From assembly GCA_016720835.1 (NCBI GenBank), contig JADKJW010000014.1, positions 62,001-126,000 on the forward strand: a stretch of 64,000 bases of DNA, read 5' to 3'. The translations under genes and the position numbers were made by a program. The DNA is from Ignavibacteria bacterium. GTDB taxonomy: Bacteria; Bacteroidota; Ignavibacteria; SZUA-365. This document shows, piece by piece, positions 28,560-37,800 of this stretch. The notes beneath the pieces were generated by a model. It saw only the letters and a list, made by a program, of their open reading frames with translations. It was not told the DNA's origin and did no database searches. The first letter of the stretch is position 1; every line of letters begins with the position of its first letter.

Positions 28560-29498
28560 TCAGGCACGAAGCGCGCGGACATGCGCCGCCGCGCTGCGCG
28601 CCAACGCATCGAGATTGTACCCGCCTTCGAGAACCGAGACCAGACGACCATCGCAACAATCCTCCGCGATTTCACGCACGAGCGTTGTCAGGTACGCGAA
28701 ACCAGATTCGGTCAGGGCGATATTGGCGAGCGGATCGTCCCGATGCGCGTCGAAACCCGCGGACAGCAGCACGAAGTCCGGGGCGAAGGCCTTGGCCGCG
28801 GGCAGCACGATGTCCTCGAAGGCCTCGCGGTAATGGTCGTCGGTCGATCCGGGCGGCATGGGGAGATTCAGCGTGCGTCCCTCCCCCGCCCCCGCGCCCT
28901 TCTCCGACGCCGCGCCCGTGCCGGGGTATAACGGCGACTGGTGCATGCTGATGAAAAAGACATTCGGATCTTCATAAAAGATGTTTTGCGTGCCGTTGCC
29001 GTGATGCACGTCCCAGTCCACGATCAGCACGCGGTTCGCGCCCCGCTCCTCGCGCAAAAACGTCGCCGCAACGGCCACGTTGTTGAACAGGCAGAATCCC
29101 ATCGCGCGTTCCTTCTCCGCGTGGTGGCCGGGCGGGCGCACCGCGCAAAATCCATTGCGGAGTTCCCCGTTCATCACGCGCGCGCACATTTCCAGAACGC
29201 CTCCCGCCGCGAGCACGGCGACGTCGAAGGATCGCTTGCAGACCGGCGTGTCGACATCGATGCGGAACGGCGCATCGGCGCACATCGCACGAATGGCCTC
29301 CACATGCGCCGGAGAGTGGGTGCGTTCGAGCCAGTGAAGATCGGTGGGAAGAGCCTCCACCGGATGCAGCGTAGAGAGCAGTCCGGCTGAAGAAAGGCGC
29401 ATCACGATGGCGGCCAGACGGTCAGCCGTCTCGGGATGCGAGTATCCCGTGTCGTGCTCGAGGAACTGTTCGTCGTAGAGGAAGCCTGTGCGGCTCAT
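28560..29498 (-). CDS. Histone-deacetylase-family zinc hydrolase
   Basis: A 312-residue member of the class II HDAC / acetylpolyamine amidohydrolase / acetoin-utilisation family. It has FCAVRPPGHHAEKERAMGFC, then IVDWDVHHGNGTQ (zinc-ligand Asp and His), FISMHQSPLYPGTG, SAGFDAHRDDPLA (second Asp ligand) and LEGGYNL (catalytic Tyr). The start is set at MSRTGFLYDEQFLEHDTGYSHPE, the usual N-terminus. Bacterial members remove acetyl or similar groups from small amines or proteins. It is the first gene of the operon with two transporters, which favours a small-molecule substrate. The promoter candidate is at 29535-29564. Confidence 0.9.
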   Translation of the reverse strand: MSRTGFLYDEQFLEHDTGYSHPETADRLAAIVMRLSSAGLLSTLHPVEALPTDLHWLERTHSPAHVEAIRAMCADAPFRIDVDTPVCKRSFDVAVLAAGGVLEMCARVMNGELRNGFCAVRPPGHHAEKERAMGFCLFNNVAVAATFLREERGANRVLIVDWDVHHGNGTQNIFYEDPNVFFISMHQSPLYPGTGAASEKGAGAGEGRTLNLPMPPGSTDDHYREAFEDIVLPAAKAFAPDFVLLSAGFDAHRDDPLANIALTESGFAYLTTLVREIAEDCCDGRLVSVLEGGYNLDALARSAAAHVRALRA

Positions 29499-29534
29499 GC
29501 GCTGGGAAGAGTATGTGGATGGGTCTTGCCTGCG

Positions 29535-29564
29535 CCAAAATACGAAAGCGCCCTCAGGAAGCAA
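29535..29564 (-). promoter_or_regulatory. Candidate promoter of the HDAC-DMT-APC operon
   Basis: On the minus strand TTG (29562-29564), a 19-bp spacer and TATTTTGG (29535-29542), a full TAnnTTTG box. The leader is about 37 nt. Confidence 0.55.
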
Positions 29565-29569
29565 GAATG

Positions 29570-29597
29570 AAAAAGCCGGCCCGGAGGCCGGCTTTTT
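29570..29597 (-). terminator. Intrinsic terminator of the dockerin T9SS gene
   Basis: AAAAAGCCGGCC (29570-29581) and GGCCGGCTTTTT (29586-29597) form a 12-bp perfect stem with a CGGA loop. A T-run is present on either strand, so it can stop transcription both ways. It lies 17 bp past the stop of the minus-strand gene. Confidence 0.85.
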
Positions 29598-29614
29598 CAA
29601 GCAGGATTCCACGG

Positions 29615-31096
29615 TTACTTGTTCACGGACATTTTCACCGTCCTGGTGAACGCCAGACCGGACTGCGTCCCCGTCATGGTGACGACGGCGAAGTAGGTGC
29701 CGGAGGGAAGTCCCGCGGCGGAGAACGTGGCCGTATGCACGCCTTCGGAAACGATGCCGTCGACCAGGGTGGCCACGAGACGGCCGAACACATCGGTGAC
29801 GACGAGACGCACCGAGGCGGCTTCAGGCGCGGCGTAGCGAAGCTGCGTCGCCGGTCTGAAGGGATTCGGAGAATTCTGTTCGAGATCGAAGGTCCCGGCA
29901 GTGAAACCACTACCCGGCTTCAAGGAACTGCCGTGCGTCCTCATCCAATTCAGCTTGATGGCGAGGTAATCGAAATTATCGACGAGTCCGTTCCCGTCCG
30001 TATCCATGTAGCACCCCATCAGGGTATTCCAAGGGACGCTCACCTGCGCTTCCCACTTGAAGTAGGTCAACGGGTTGGTCGTGGCATCGACGCGGTAGCG
30101 CGCGGGTCCCGTCAGCCAGGTCGGGCGCAGATTGGCGTCCTGGATATACTGGTTGAGCGCCTTGCGGTCGCCGAAGTTGACGATGTTGTCGTTGTTCGCA
30201 TCGCCGGGCCAGACGAGACAGGGTTCCTGTCCGGGCTCGAGGATCATGATCACCTGAGACTGCACGATATCGGAGAGCTTGTCGCAGAAATCCATGGTGT
30301 TGAAGGTCGTTTCCAGCCGGTAGAAGCCCGGCGCGAGAATGGTGCTGGGCACCGTAAAGACGCCTGTCACGGTGTTCGCGTTCACCGCCACGGTGGTGGT
30401 CGCGGTATGCATCAGCGCACCGGGTGGCGTGAAAAAGCGGAAGGTCAGCGTCGCGTTGAAGCTCTTCGTCGGATGTCCCACCGTATACGAGATCGGGATG
30501 TTCGCGGGAAGGTTGATCCCGCTCGGCGCGATGAAGCTCACCGTCGAATTCTGCCCGGTGCAGGAATTGCGGATTTCGATTTCGCGGAAGTTCGGATTGC
30601 TCGTCTGTCCCACCGGCGCCATGAGGAAATTCGTGATGCGAAGCTGCGTGGTCGTCACCGGCGCGAATGTGATGGTCCGTTCCCACTCGGTATAGGTGGT
30701 CGTGCTGAAACTCCCGGCCAGCGCCCAGGCGGTGCCGGTCCAGTACATGATGTTCGCGCCCGCGAGATAGCGATTGCTGATTCCGGCGTAAAACAGTTTG
30801 ACTTCGCCCATCGTCATCGGCGTGGACCACATGAAGTTGATCCACGCGCTGGTGCCCGACGAACTGCTGCCGGTGGTCCATCCCCAAGGCAGCGAACCCT
30901 GCGCAGCGATGACGCCGTCATTGTAGTTGGAGGGCGCGTACGTCGTCGCGCCGCCGCCGGAGTGCGTGGCAACCGCCTGCGGCGCGATATTGAGCGGTTG
31001 CGCGACGGCAGCGGCGCCGAGACACAGCATCGCGACGAGGCACAGCGCGCCAACGGTCAAGCCGCGCCGTCGAGGAGTGTTTGAAGCAATGAACAT
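29615..31096 (-). CDS. T9SS-secreted protein with discoidin-like and dockerin-like parts
   Basis: A 493-residue protein. The start at MFIASNTPRRRGL is fixed by AAGGAGGAT upstream and begins a signal peptide ending near VAQPLN. The N-terminal domain (PQAVATHSGGGATTYAPSNYNDG, LRITNFLMAP) resembles an F5/8 type C (discoidin) ligand-binding fold. Two dockerin-type calcium loops follow, PGDANNDNIVNFGD and MDTDGNGLVDNFDYL. It closes with a T9SS type A sorting domain (LEQNSPNPFRPATQL, DVFGRLVATL, SGTYFAVV, KMSVNK). It is probably a carbohydrate- or surface-binding exported protein. No cohesin partner is in the window. It is divergent from lon across 306 bp. Confidence 0.85.
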   Translation of the reverse strand: MFIASNTPRRRGLTVGALCLVAMLCLGAAAVAQPLNIAPQAVATHSGGGATTYAPSNYNDGVIAAQGSLPWGWTTGSSSSGTSAWINFMWSTPMTMGEVKLFYAGISNRYLAGANIMYWTGTAWALAGSFSTTTYTEWERTITFAPVTTTQLRITNFLMAPVGQTSNPNFREIEIRNSCTGQNSTVSFIAPSGINLPANIPISYTVGHPTKSFNATLTFRFFTPPGALMHTATTTVAVNANTVTGVFTVPSTILAPGFYRLETTFNTMDFCDKLSDIVQSQVIMILEPGQEPCLVWPGDANNDNIVNFGDRKALNQYIQDANLRPTWLTGPARYRVDATTNPLTYFKWEAQVSVPWNTLMGCYMDTDGNGLVDNFDYLAIKLNWMRTHGSSLKPGSGFTAGTFDLEQNSPNPFRPATQLRYAAPEAASVRLVVTDVFGRLVATLVDGIVSEGVHTATFSAAGLPSGTYFAVVTMTGTQSGLAFTRTVKMSVNK

Positions 31097-31402
31097 GGCG
31101 AAATCCTCCTTGTATGTGAAACGTGGCATCGACCGCGAGAAGCGCGGCCGGAAGATCGTGGTGGATCGGCATGGTCTGCGGATCTCCATCAGGTGCCGGG
31201 GCACTCTTCGCCGGTGTGAGGAATGTTCACACCCAATGTATCGACCCTACAAGACACAGGATAGTGCAATTCGTTACAGTCCGACATTTTTTTCGTCGGG
31301 ACTCGCATGCAGCGACAACGGGATCTCGGATCGCGCTCTGCATTGCTTCTCCCTCCGTCGGCCAGTATCTTGCCGTGCTGAAAACAACAGACAAGGGAAT
31401 AC
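31097..31402. other. Divergent intergenic region between T9SS gene and lon
   Basis: The lon promoter lies at the right (31343). On the minus strand a TACATTGG box (31241-31248) may serve the T9SS gene but lacks a TTG at the usual distance. No CIRCE-like inverted repeat was seen, so no heat-shock operator can be claimed for lon. Confidence 0.5.
31343..31372 (+). promoter_or_regulatory. lon promoter
   Basis: TTG at 31343, a 20-bp spacer, TATCTTG at 31366, with a leader of about 30 nt to the lon start. Confidence 0.6.
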
Positions 31403-33814
31403 ATGGCACGCAACGAATCTTCCGAAGACCTCGAGCTCTCACCGGAGTCGATCCCCGCAACGCTTCCGCTGGTCCCTCTTCGCGATGTCGTGATTTTCCC
31501 GCATATGATTTTTCCCGTCCTCATCGGCCGGGACTCGACGATCCGCGCCATCACGCACGCGATCGAGGGCGACAAGCTCGTCTTCGTCTGCAGTCAGCGC
31601 GACCCGCTCGATGAAGAACCGGAAGCGAAGGGCATCTATCCGCAGGGAACCGTCGCAAAGATCCTCCAGGTCCTCAAATTGCCGAACGGACTGATGAAGG
31701 TGCTGGTCGACGGACTCTTCCAGGCGAAGGTGGATCTCTTCTCCGAGCAGGGCGCCGATTTCCGCACTGCCACCGTCCGCATCATTACGCCCAGCTACAA
31801 ACTGACCACGAAGCTGAAAGCCCTGGTGCGGCAGATGGACGTGCTCTTCGAGGAGTACGTCAAACTGAACCGCAATATTCCGAACGAGACCCTCATCGCG
31901 TACGAGAGCATGTCGGATCCGGCACGGAAGCTCTTCTACGTGTCCTCGAACATCCTGGTCGGCGTGGACATCAAGCAAACCTTGCTCATGCTGGAGCGCA
32001 TGGACGAGCAGGTGTACGAGGTGGTCCGCATGCTCTCGCACGAGATCGAGATCATGAAGATGGAAGTCGAGATCGACAGCAAGGTGCACGACAACATCCA
32101 GCGCTCGCAGCGGAAGTACTATATCCAGGAGCAGATCCGCATCCTGCAGAACGAGCTGGAGGAGGACGGCGAGAACGAGCCCGCGAACGAGTACGAGGAG
32201 TTGCAGGCCGCGATCGCCGCCTCGGGCATGCCGGCGGATATCGAACGCAAGGCGCTGGACGAGCTCGACAAGCTCGGCCGCATGGCGCCCATGTCGCCTG
32301 AAGCGACCGTGTCGCGGAATTATCTCGACTGGATTCTCGCGATGCCCTGGACCAAGTGCACCGACGACAACCTGTCGCTCGACAATGCCGCCACCGTACT
32401 GAATGAGGACCACTACGGCCTCGAGAAGCCGAAGGACCGCATCCTCGAACACATCGCGGTGCTGAACCTCGTCGGTGAGATACGCGGGCAGATCCTCTGT
32501 CTGGTCGGACCGCCGGGCGTCGGAAAGACGTCGCTCGGGAAATCCATCGCGCGCGCGCTCAACCGGAAATTCGTCCGCATTTCCCTGGGCGGCGTGCACG
32601 ACGAAGCGGAAATCCGCGGACACCGCCGCACCTACATCGGTTCCATGCCCGGCAAGATCATCCAGGCGATGAAGAAGGCCGCGAGCGCGAATCCGGTGAT
32701 GCTGCTCGACGAAATCGACAAGATGAGCAATGATTTTCAGGGCGATCCCGCGTCGGCGATGCTCGAAGTGCTGGATCCGGAGCAGAACAGCACCTTCAAC
32801 GATCACTACCTCGACGTTGATTTCGATCTCTCGCGCGTGCTGTTCATCACCACCGCGAACGTGCGCTACAACATCCCGCTTCCACTGCAGGACCGCATGG
32901 AAATCATCGAGCTGCCGGGATATCTCGAGCACGAGAAGCTGGAGATCGCCAAACGACACCTGATCCAGAAGCAGATCGCGGAACACGGCCTCGCGACCCG
33001 CCGCGTGCGTTTCGATGACGCGGCCGTGATGCGCATCATCCGCGAGTACACCCTGGAGGCGGGCGTCCGCAACCTCGAGCGGGAGATCGCGACGGTCTGC
33101 AGGAAAATCGCGAAGCAGGTGGTCGCGGCCGAAAGCGGAAGACCGCAACGCGGTCCGCGCAAGAGCATTCGCGTCAACGCCGCGCGCATCGAGGAATGCC
33201 TCGGCGTGCCGAAGCAACGGCAGAAAAAACTGCAGAAAGGCACGGTCGGATCGGTGATCGGACTGGCGTGGACCAGCGTCGGCGGCGACATCCTGCACGT
33301 GGACGTCACGCTCATGCACGGGCAGGAAAAGCTGACGCTCACCGGTCAGCTCGGCGATGTCATGAAGGAGTCCGCGCATGCCGCCCTGAGTTACATCCGT
33401 TCGCACGCGGAAGAGCTTGGCGTGCCGCCGTCCTTCACCGAAAAACGTGAAATCCACATTCACATTCCCGAGGGCGCGATTCCGAAGGACGGGCCTTCGG
33501 CGGAACTCACGATGGCGATGGCCATCCTGTCCGCCGTGAAGAAGGAATCCGCGCGGGGCGATGTGGCGATGACGGGCGAAATCACCCTCCACGGGGAAAT
33601 CCTGCCTATCGGCGGCCTCAACGAAAAGCTGCTCGCGGCGAAACGCTACGGCATCAAAAAGGTCCTCATCCCCGCCGACAATGAACCCGATCTCCGCGAA
33701 GTCCCGTCGAACATCACGGACGGTTTGGTCCTTGTCCCGATCCGGCGCATCGATGAAGCCATTGCGCACGTCTTCGGGCCGGACACGCCCGCGCGGAGGA
33801 AAGCTCGCGCGTGA
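31403..33814 (+). CDS. lon: ATP-dependent Lon protease
   Basis: An 803-residue LonA-type protease that degrades damaged and regulatory proteins in the cytoplasm. The N-terminal LAN domain starts at LPLVPLRDVVIFPHM. A coiled region follows, then the AAA+ module with Walker A GPPGVGKTS (about residue 369) and LLDEIDKM. The protease domain has IPKDGPSAEL with catalytic Ser699, and Lys742 in LNEKLLAAKR, 43 residues apart as in E. coli. The residue two after the serine is Glu where Gly is usual (SAG to SAE). It overlaps prmC by 4 bp (GTGA), so translational coupling is likely. Confidence 0.96.
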   Translation: MARNESSEDLELSPESIPATLPLVPLRDVVIFPHMIFPVLIGRDSTIRAITHAIEGDKLVFVCSQRDPLDEEPEAKGIYPQGTVAKILQVLKLPNGLMKVLVDGLFQAKVDLFSEQGADFRTATVRIITPSYKLTTKLKALVRQMDVLFEEYVKLNRNIPNETLIAYESMSDPARKLFYVSSNILVGVDIKQTLLMLERMDEQVYEVVRMLSHEIEIMKMEVEIDSKVHDNIQRSQRKYYIQEQIRILQNELEEDGENEPANEYEELQAAIAASGMPADIERKALDELDKLGRMAPMSPEATVSRNYLDWILAMPWTKCTDDNLSLDNAATVLNEDHYGLEKPKDRILEHIAVLNLVGEIRGQILCLVGPPGVGKTSLGKSIARALNRKFVRISLGGVHDEAEIRGHRRTYIGSMPGKIIQAMKKAASANPVMLLDEIDKMSNDFQGDPASAMLEVLDPEQNSTFNDHYLDVDFDLSRVLFITTANVRYNIPLPLQDRMEIIELPGYLEHEKLEIAKRHLIQKQIAEHGLATRRVRFDDAAVMRIIREYTLEAGVRNLEREIATVCRKIAKQVVAAESGRPQRGPRKSIRVNAARIEECLGVPKQRQKKLQKGTVGSVIGLAWTSVGGDILHVDVTLMHGQEKLTLTGQLGDVMKESAHAALSYIRSHAEELGVPPSFTEKREIHIHIPEGAIPKDGPSAELTMAMAILSAVKKESARGDVAMTGEITLHGEILPIGGLNEKLLAAKRYGIKKVLIPADNEPDLREVPSNITDGLVLVPIRRIDEAIAHVFGPDTPARRKARA

Positions 33815-34713
33815 GCACGCCGGCCAACGCGGAGACGACAGTCCAGTCACTGTTGTCGAAATCGATCGGGTACCTGCAGGAGAAGCAGATCGCCGAGGCG
33901 CGCCGCTCCGCCGAGATGCTGCTCTGCGACGCCCTGCATTGCACGCGGCTGGACCTGTACCTGCGCTTCGAGCAATTCGTCGCCCCCGCGGAACTCGAGA
34001 CCTTCCGCGCGCACATCCGGCGCCGCGTGCTCGGGGAACCGGTGCAGTACATCCTCGGGACGACGGAATTCTACGGGCTTCCCTTCCGCGTCACACCCGA
34101 CGTCCTCATCCCGCGTCCGGAGACCGAGCATCTGGTGGACCGCGCGCTGGAAATCGCGAGGGCGATGGCGGGCGCGCGGGGCGAGGTCCGCATTCTCGAC
34201 ATCGGCGCGGGCAGCGGCAATATTCCCGTGGCGATCACGAAACACTGCGAGGCCGCGCACGTCACTGCCATCGATATCAGCGCGGCCGCCCTCGCCGTGG
34301 CAGCGGAGAATGCCGTGGCGAACGGCGTCGGCGACCGCATTCGCTTCGAGCGCTGCGATGCCCTGTCGACGAGCATCCTCGCTCTCGACGGCCCCTTCGA
34401 CCTGATCGTCTCGAATCCCCCGTACATCCCGCGAGCGGACGAGCACGAACTGCAGATCGAGATCGCGAAGTACGAACCGCGCCTCGCCTACACCGACGAC
34501 GGCGACGGGCTGACCTTCTACCGGCGCATCGCCGAAGTCCTGCCTTCGCTGCTGGCATCCGACGGTCGCGTGCTCTGCGAAATCGGTTTCGGCCAGCGCG
34601 AGGATATCGCAGCCGTATTCGAGGGCGCCGGCTTCGTCGTCACGGAAACCATCCGCGACTACTCGGGCGTCGAACGGGTGCTGGCAATCGGGCAGGGGGA
34701 AGGCGTCGTCTGA
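33811..34713 (+). CDS. prmC: Release factor glutamine methyltransferase
   Basis: A 300-residue SAM-dependent enzyme that methylates the Gln of the GGQ motif in peptide release factors. The start is GTG within GTGA, the 4-bp overlap with the lon stop, preceded by GCGGAGGAAA. An N-terminal helical domain is followed by LGEPVQYILGTTEFYGL, RPETEHLVD, the SAM loop DIGAGSGNIPVAI and the diagnostic NPPY motif (SNPPYIPRADE). All key residues are present. It probably depends on the lon promoter. Confidence 0.93.
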   Translation: MSTPANAETTVQSLLSKSIGYLQEKQIAEARRSAEMLLCDALHCTRLDLYLRFEQFVAPAELETFRAHIRRRVLGEPVQYILGTTEFYGLPFRVTPDVLIPRPETEHLVDRALEIARAMAGARGEVRILDIGAGSGNIPVAITKHCEAAHVTAIDISAAALAVAAENAVANGVGDRIRFERCDALSTSILALDGPFDLIVSNPPYIPRADEHELQIEIAKYEPRLAYTDDGDGLTFYRRIAEVLPSLLASDGRVLCEIGFGQREDIAAVFEGAGFVVTETIRDYSGVERVLAIGQGEGVV

Positions 34714-34804
34714 TCATTCCACATGCGCGAAGGCGCAGGGATGTGCCCCGCGCCTCCGTCATTGAAGCGAGCTTCGGCCGGGCGGTTCCGCGCCGCCCAG
34801 CGCG

Positions 34805-37800
34805 TCATCTCATGCGTGTCATCACGCTGCTCGTCACCGCACCGTCGACCGTCAACCGACAGATGTACTGGCCGCTTTCGAGGCTGCCGGCATCGAAAGC
34901 GACGGTGTAACTTCCCGCCTCCTGACGCGCATCGACGAGGCGCGCAACCTCCCGTCCAAGCAGGGAGTGCACGGACAGCGTCACGGCGCCTCCGGCGGGC
35001 AGCGCATAGGAAATCGCCGTCATCGATGAGAAGGGATTCGGATAATTCTGGCTGAGACTGATGCGGTCCGGCATCCGCAATGCGACATGGAGAACGCTTG
35101 AGAGGCTGGAGGACCCGTCCCTGTCGAACGTGCGCAGACGATAGTACACATCCGCGCCGACCGGAAGCGTCTCGTCGATGAATGCGTACGAGAGGTCCTT
35201 GTCCGACGATCCGGCAGCAGCCACGGAACCGAGCACCGTCCATGGTCCGGTGGCGCGAGCGGCTCTCTCGACATCGAAGCGCAGGCTGTTGAGTTCGCTC
35301 GCGGTTTTCCACGCGAGCGCGACGCGGTTGCCTCTGTGCGACGCCGTGAAGGCCATAAGTTCGACGGGCAGCGGATTGGTGTTGTCGCTCAACGCGAATT
35401 CTGAGACCGTGGTCAAGCCGGAGAGCGTCACGGTTTTTGCCGATGTATTGAGAGACGCATTCTGGTAATGCGTCCACACCCCTCCTGCGCGCTTGGCGAT
35501 GCGTGTTGAATTCTCCGTGGATATCGAACCAAGGATTGCGGGCGTGTAATGCAGCGTCACGGAGTAGGTGTACCCGCTCCCGCCCGTCGCGGTGACGTAC
35601 CAATAGGCGTTGCTGTACGCGCCGGTCAGAGGACTCGGCGGATTCACGCCGCTGTAGTACCGGAGCGACAGTGTTGAAGGCACCGTACCCGTTGCCGCCC
35701 AGTCGACGGTCATGACCGTCCGTCCGAGGTAGGTGAAGGCGCTCGTTCCACCTGATACGGGCGTCAGGACGAGTGTCGGCGGATTCGACGTCGGCGTGAA
35801 TTCGTCCGCGCCGATATCCGTCGGGATTCCCGGATTCGCCGCCCGTATGCCGTTTGCATCGTGATCGTCGGTGATGGAGCCGGTCTCCGCTCCGGCAATC
35901 CCCTTGCCGTTCACCGCCCAGGCCTCTTCGTTGTTGCCGACGATGGTCAGCGTTCCGTTGCCCGCGTTCGTGAAAAGCGAGGACACCGGCAGTTGCGCGC
36001 TTGTCGCCGCGTGGCTGAATCCGTCGCTCGCCGAATACGAGCGCCATGCCGGGAAATCGCAGTTGGCGCCTTCCCAGACAGCCGTCGTGGATGCGGCGAC
36101 CACGACCAGCGCGTTGTAGTCCGACGTCAGCGCAGCGCTTCCGTCGGCGATCGCGATGGCGGCGTGTGCTCCCGTTCCTCCGGAACGCGCGTTGTAGAAA
36201 ATATTGTTGCGGAGATTGTCGATGGACGCATCGCTCTTCCGGTACGCGGATGTGGCCGTGGCGCCGACCGCGCTTCCCTGCACGAGGAGAGAGTTGAAGT
36301 ACACGTTGACCGTGTTGCCGGGAGCGGTCTGGTTGTCGATCGGCTGCCACGCAATGCCGTTGCTTGCGCCGGTGCCGAGTGTGATCATGTTGTTCGCGAG
36401 CGTATAGACGGGCGTGGCAGATGCCGCTCCGCGACAGAGGATGCCTGCGTTGCCCGCGGTGCTGGCTGATGCCGACGTGCCGCCCACATTCCAGATCGTG
36501 TTTTGTGTCGCACTCATGACGCCCGAGCCCGCCAGCGCAATGCCGGCGAATTCCCCGGTGGATCCTCCCGTCTGGCGCACATTGGCGATGGCATTGTGGC
36601 CGACCGATGCGTCACCGCTCAGGCAGGAGATCGCAGTCACGGTGCCGCTGCTCCAACTCTGCACGCTGTCGGCAGCCGATGATCCGCCAACGGTGTTGTC
36701 GAAAACCGTGGTGGACCCACCGCTGGTGCGTATCCCGATGAATGCAGCGGTATCGCGTATCGACCATCGGGTGATGATGTTGCCGGAGATGGTGGAGGTC
36801 GACGCCGCCGTATTGGCGAGGTCAATCCCGATGACCGGTCCGGTGCCGCTGTGCGCCCACATCCCGCCGCCGCAATTCGCCGCGGTTCCGCCGATCATGT
36901 TGTTCATGATGCTGTGCCCTTCGCCCTGGAGGAGAGACACCACAGTCTGCGAGCCTGAGGCAGGTGATCCAAGCGATCGATAGAAGCTGTTGCCGGTCAC
37001 ATTCCAACCCGAGTCGGCGGCGGCTGCGTCGATGCCGCTGTTCGTCCAGTTGCTGATGCTGTTCGACAGGATCGTGATGGACGCGTTTGCCGACGAGTTC
37101 GAGCTGATGGCATTCGCGGGAGAGCCGGAATTGTCAGCGGTCGCATCGTGAATCACATTCGCGGCGATGAGAATGGCGCTGCTGGCCGCGCCACCTCCGA
37201 TGTTGACCGCGCCGGATCCGATGGAGGTGCCGTTGTTCTCGATGATGCAATTGATCAGCGAATCGTTCATCGCTCCATTCATGAATGCGATGGTCGGACC
37301 GGTACTCTCCGGACTTGCGCTTGAATTGCGGAACGTCAGCAGATTGGAAGCGGTGCCGTTGATGGAAACCCGTTTGGCGCCGTTGATTCTGATCATCGGG
37401 GTGTTCGGAGCCACACTCAACCCTCTGACCGTGCGCGCGACGGCGTCCGGGACAATGCGCAGCGAGTATCCGCCCGCGCCCTGTTCCGGCCACGGGTCGA
37501 GTCCGTATGTCCCCGGTTCCGTAATGTCGCTGCTGATCACCGCAGTGAGGTCGCCAGCGAGCACGCTTGTCTTCAAGGCCTGGAACAAGCCGCCGGACCC
37601 GGTCAGCGTCGTGTAGACCTGTCCCGAGCCGACTGCAAAGGTGCCGCTGATCGTCGTGCAGATGACGAAGCGGTGAATGACGGCCGTATCTCCGATCGGG
37701 AATGCCGCGGCGGACAGGGCGACATGCGCCGGCAGCGCGGCAAACACGCCGTGATCGGATCCGACGTTGGGCGAGGTGGCCAGATCCTCGGCAACGAGGA

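Noticed and set aside
31097..31402. A heat-shock operator (CIRCE-like) upstream of lon
   Set aside because: No inverted repeat of the needed form is present; only the TTG-N20-TA promoter is supported.
31439..33850. An 803-codon open frame antisense to lon
   Set aside because: It is the shadow of a GC-biased gene; no motif, and lon has its catalytic residues in place.
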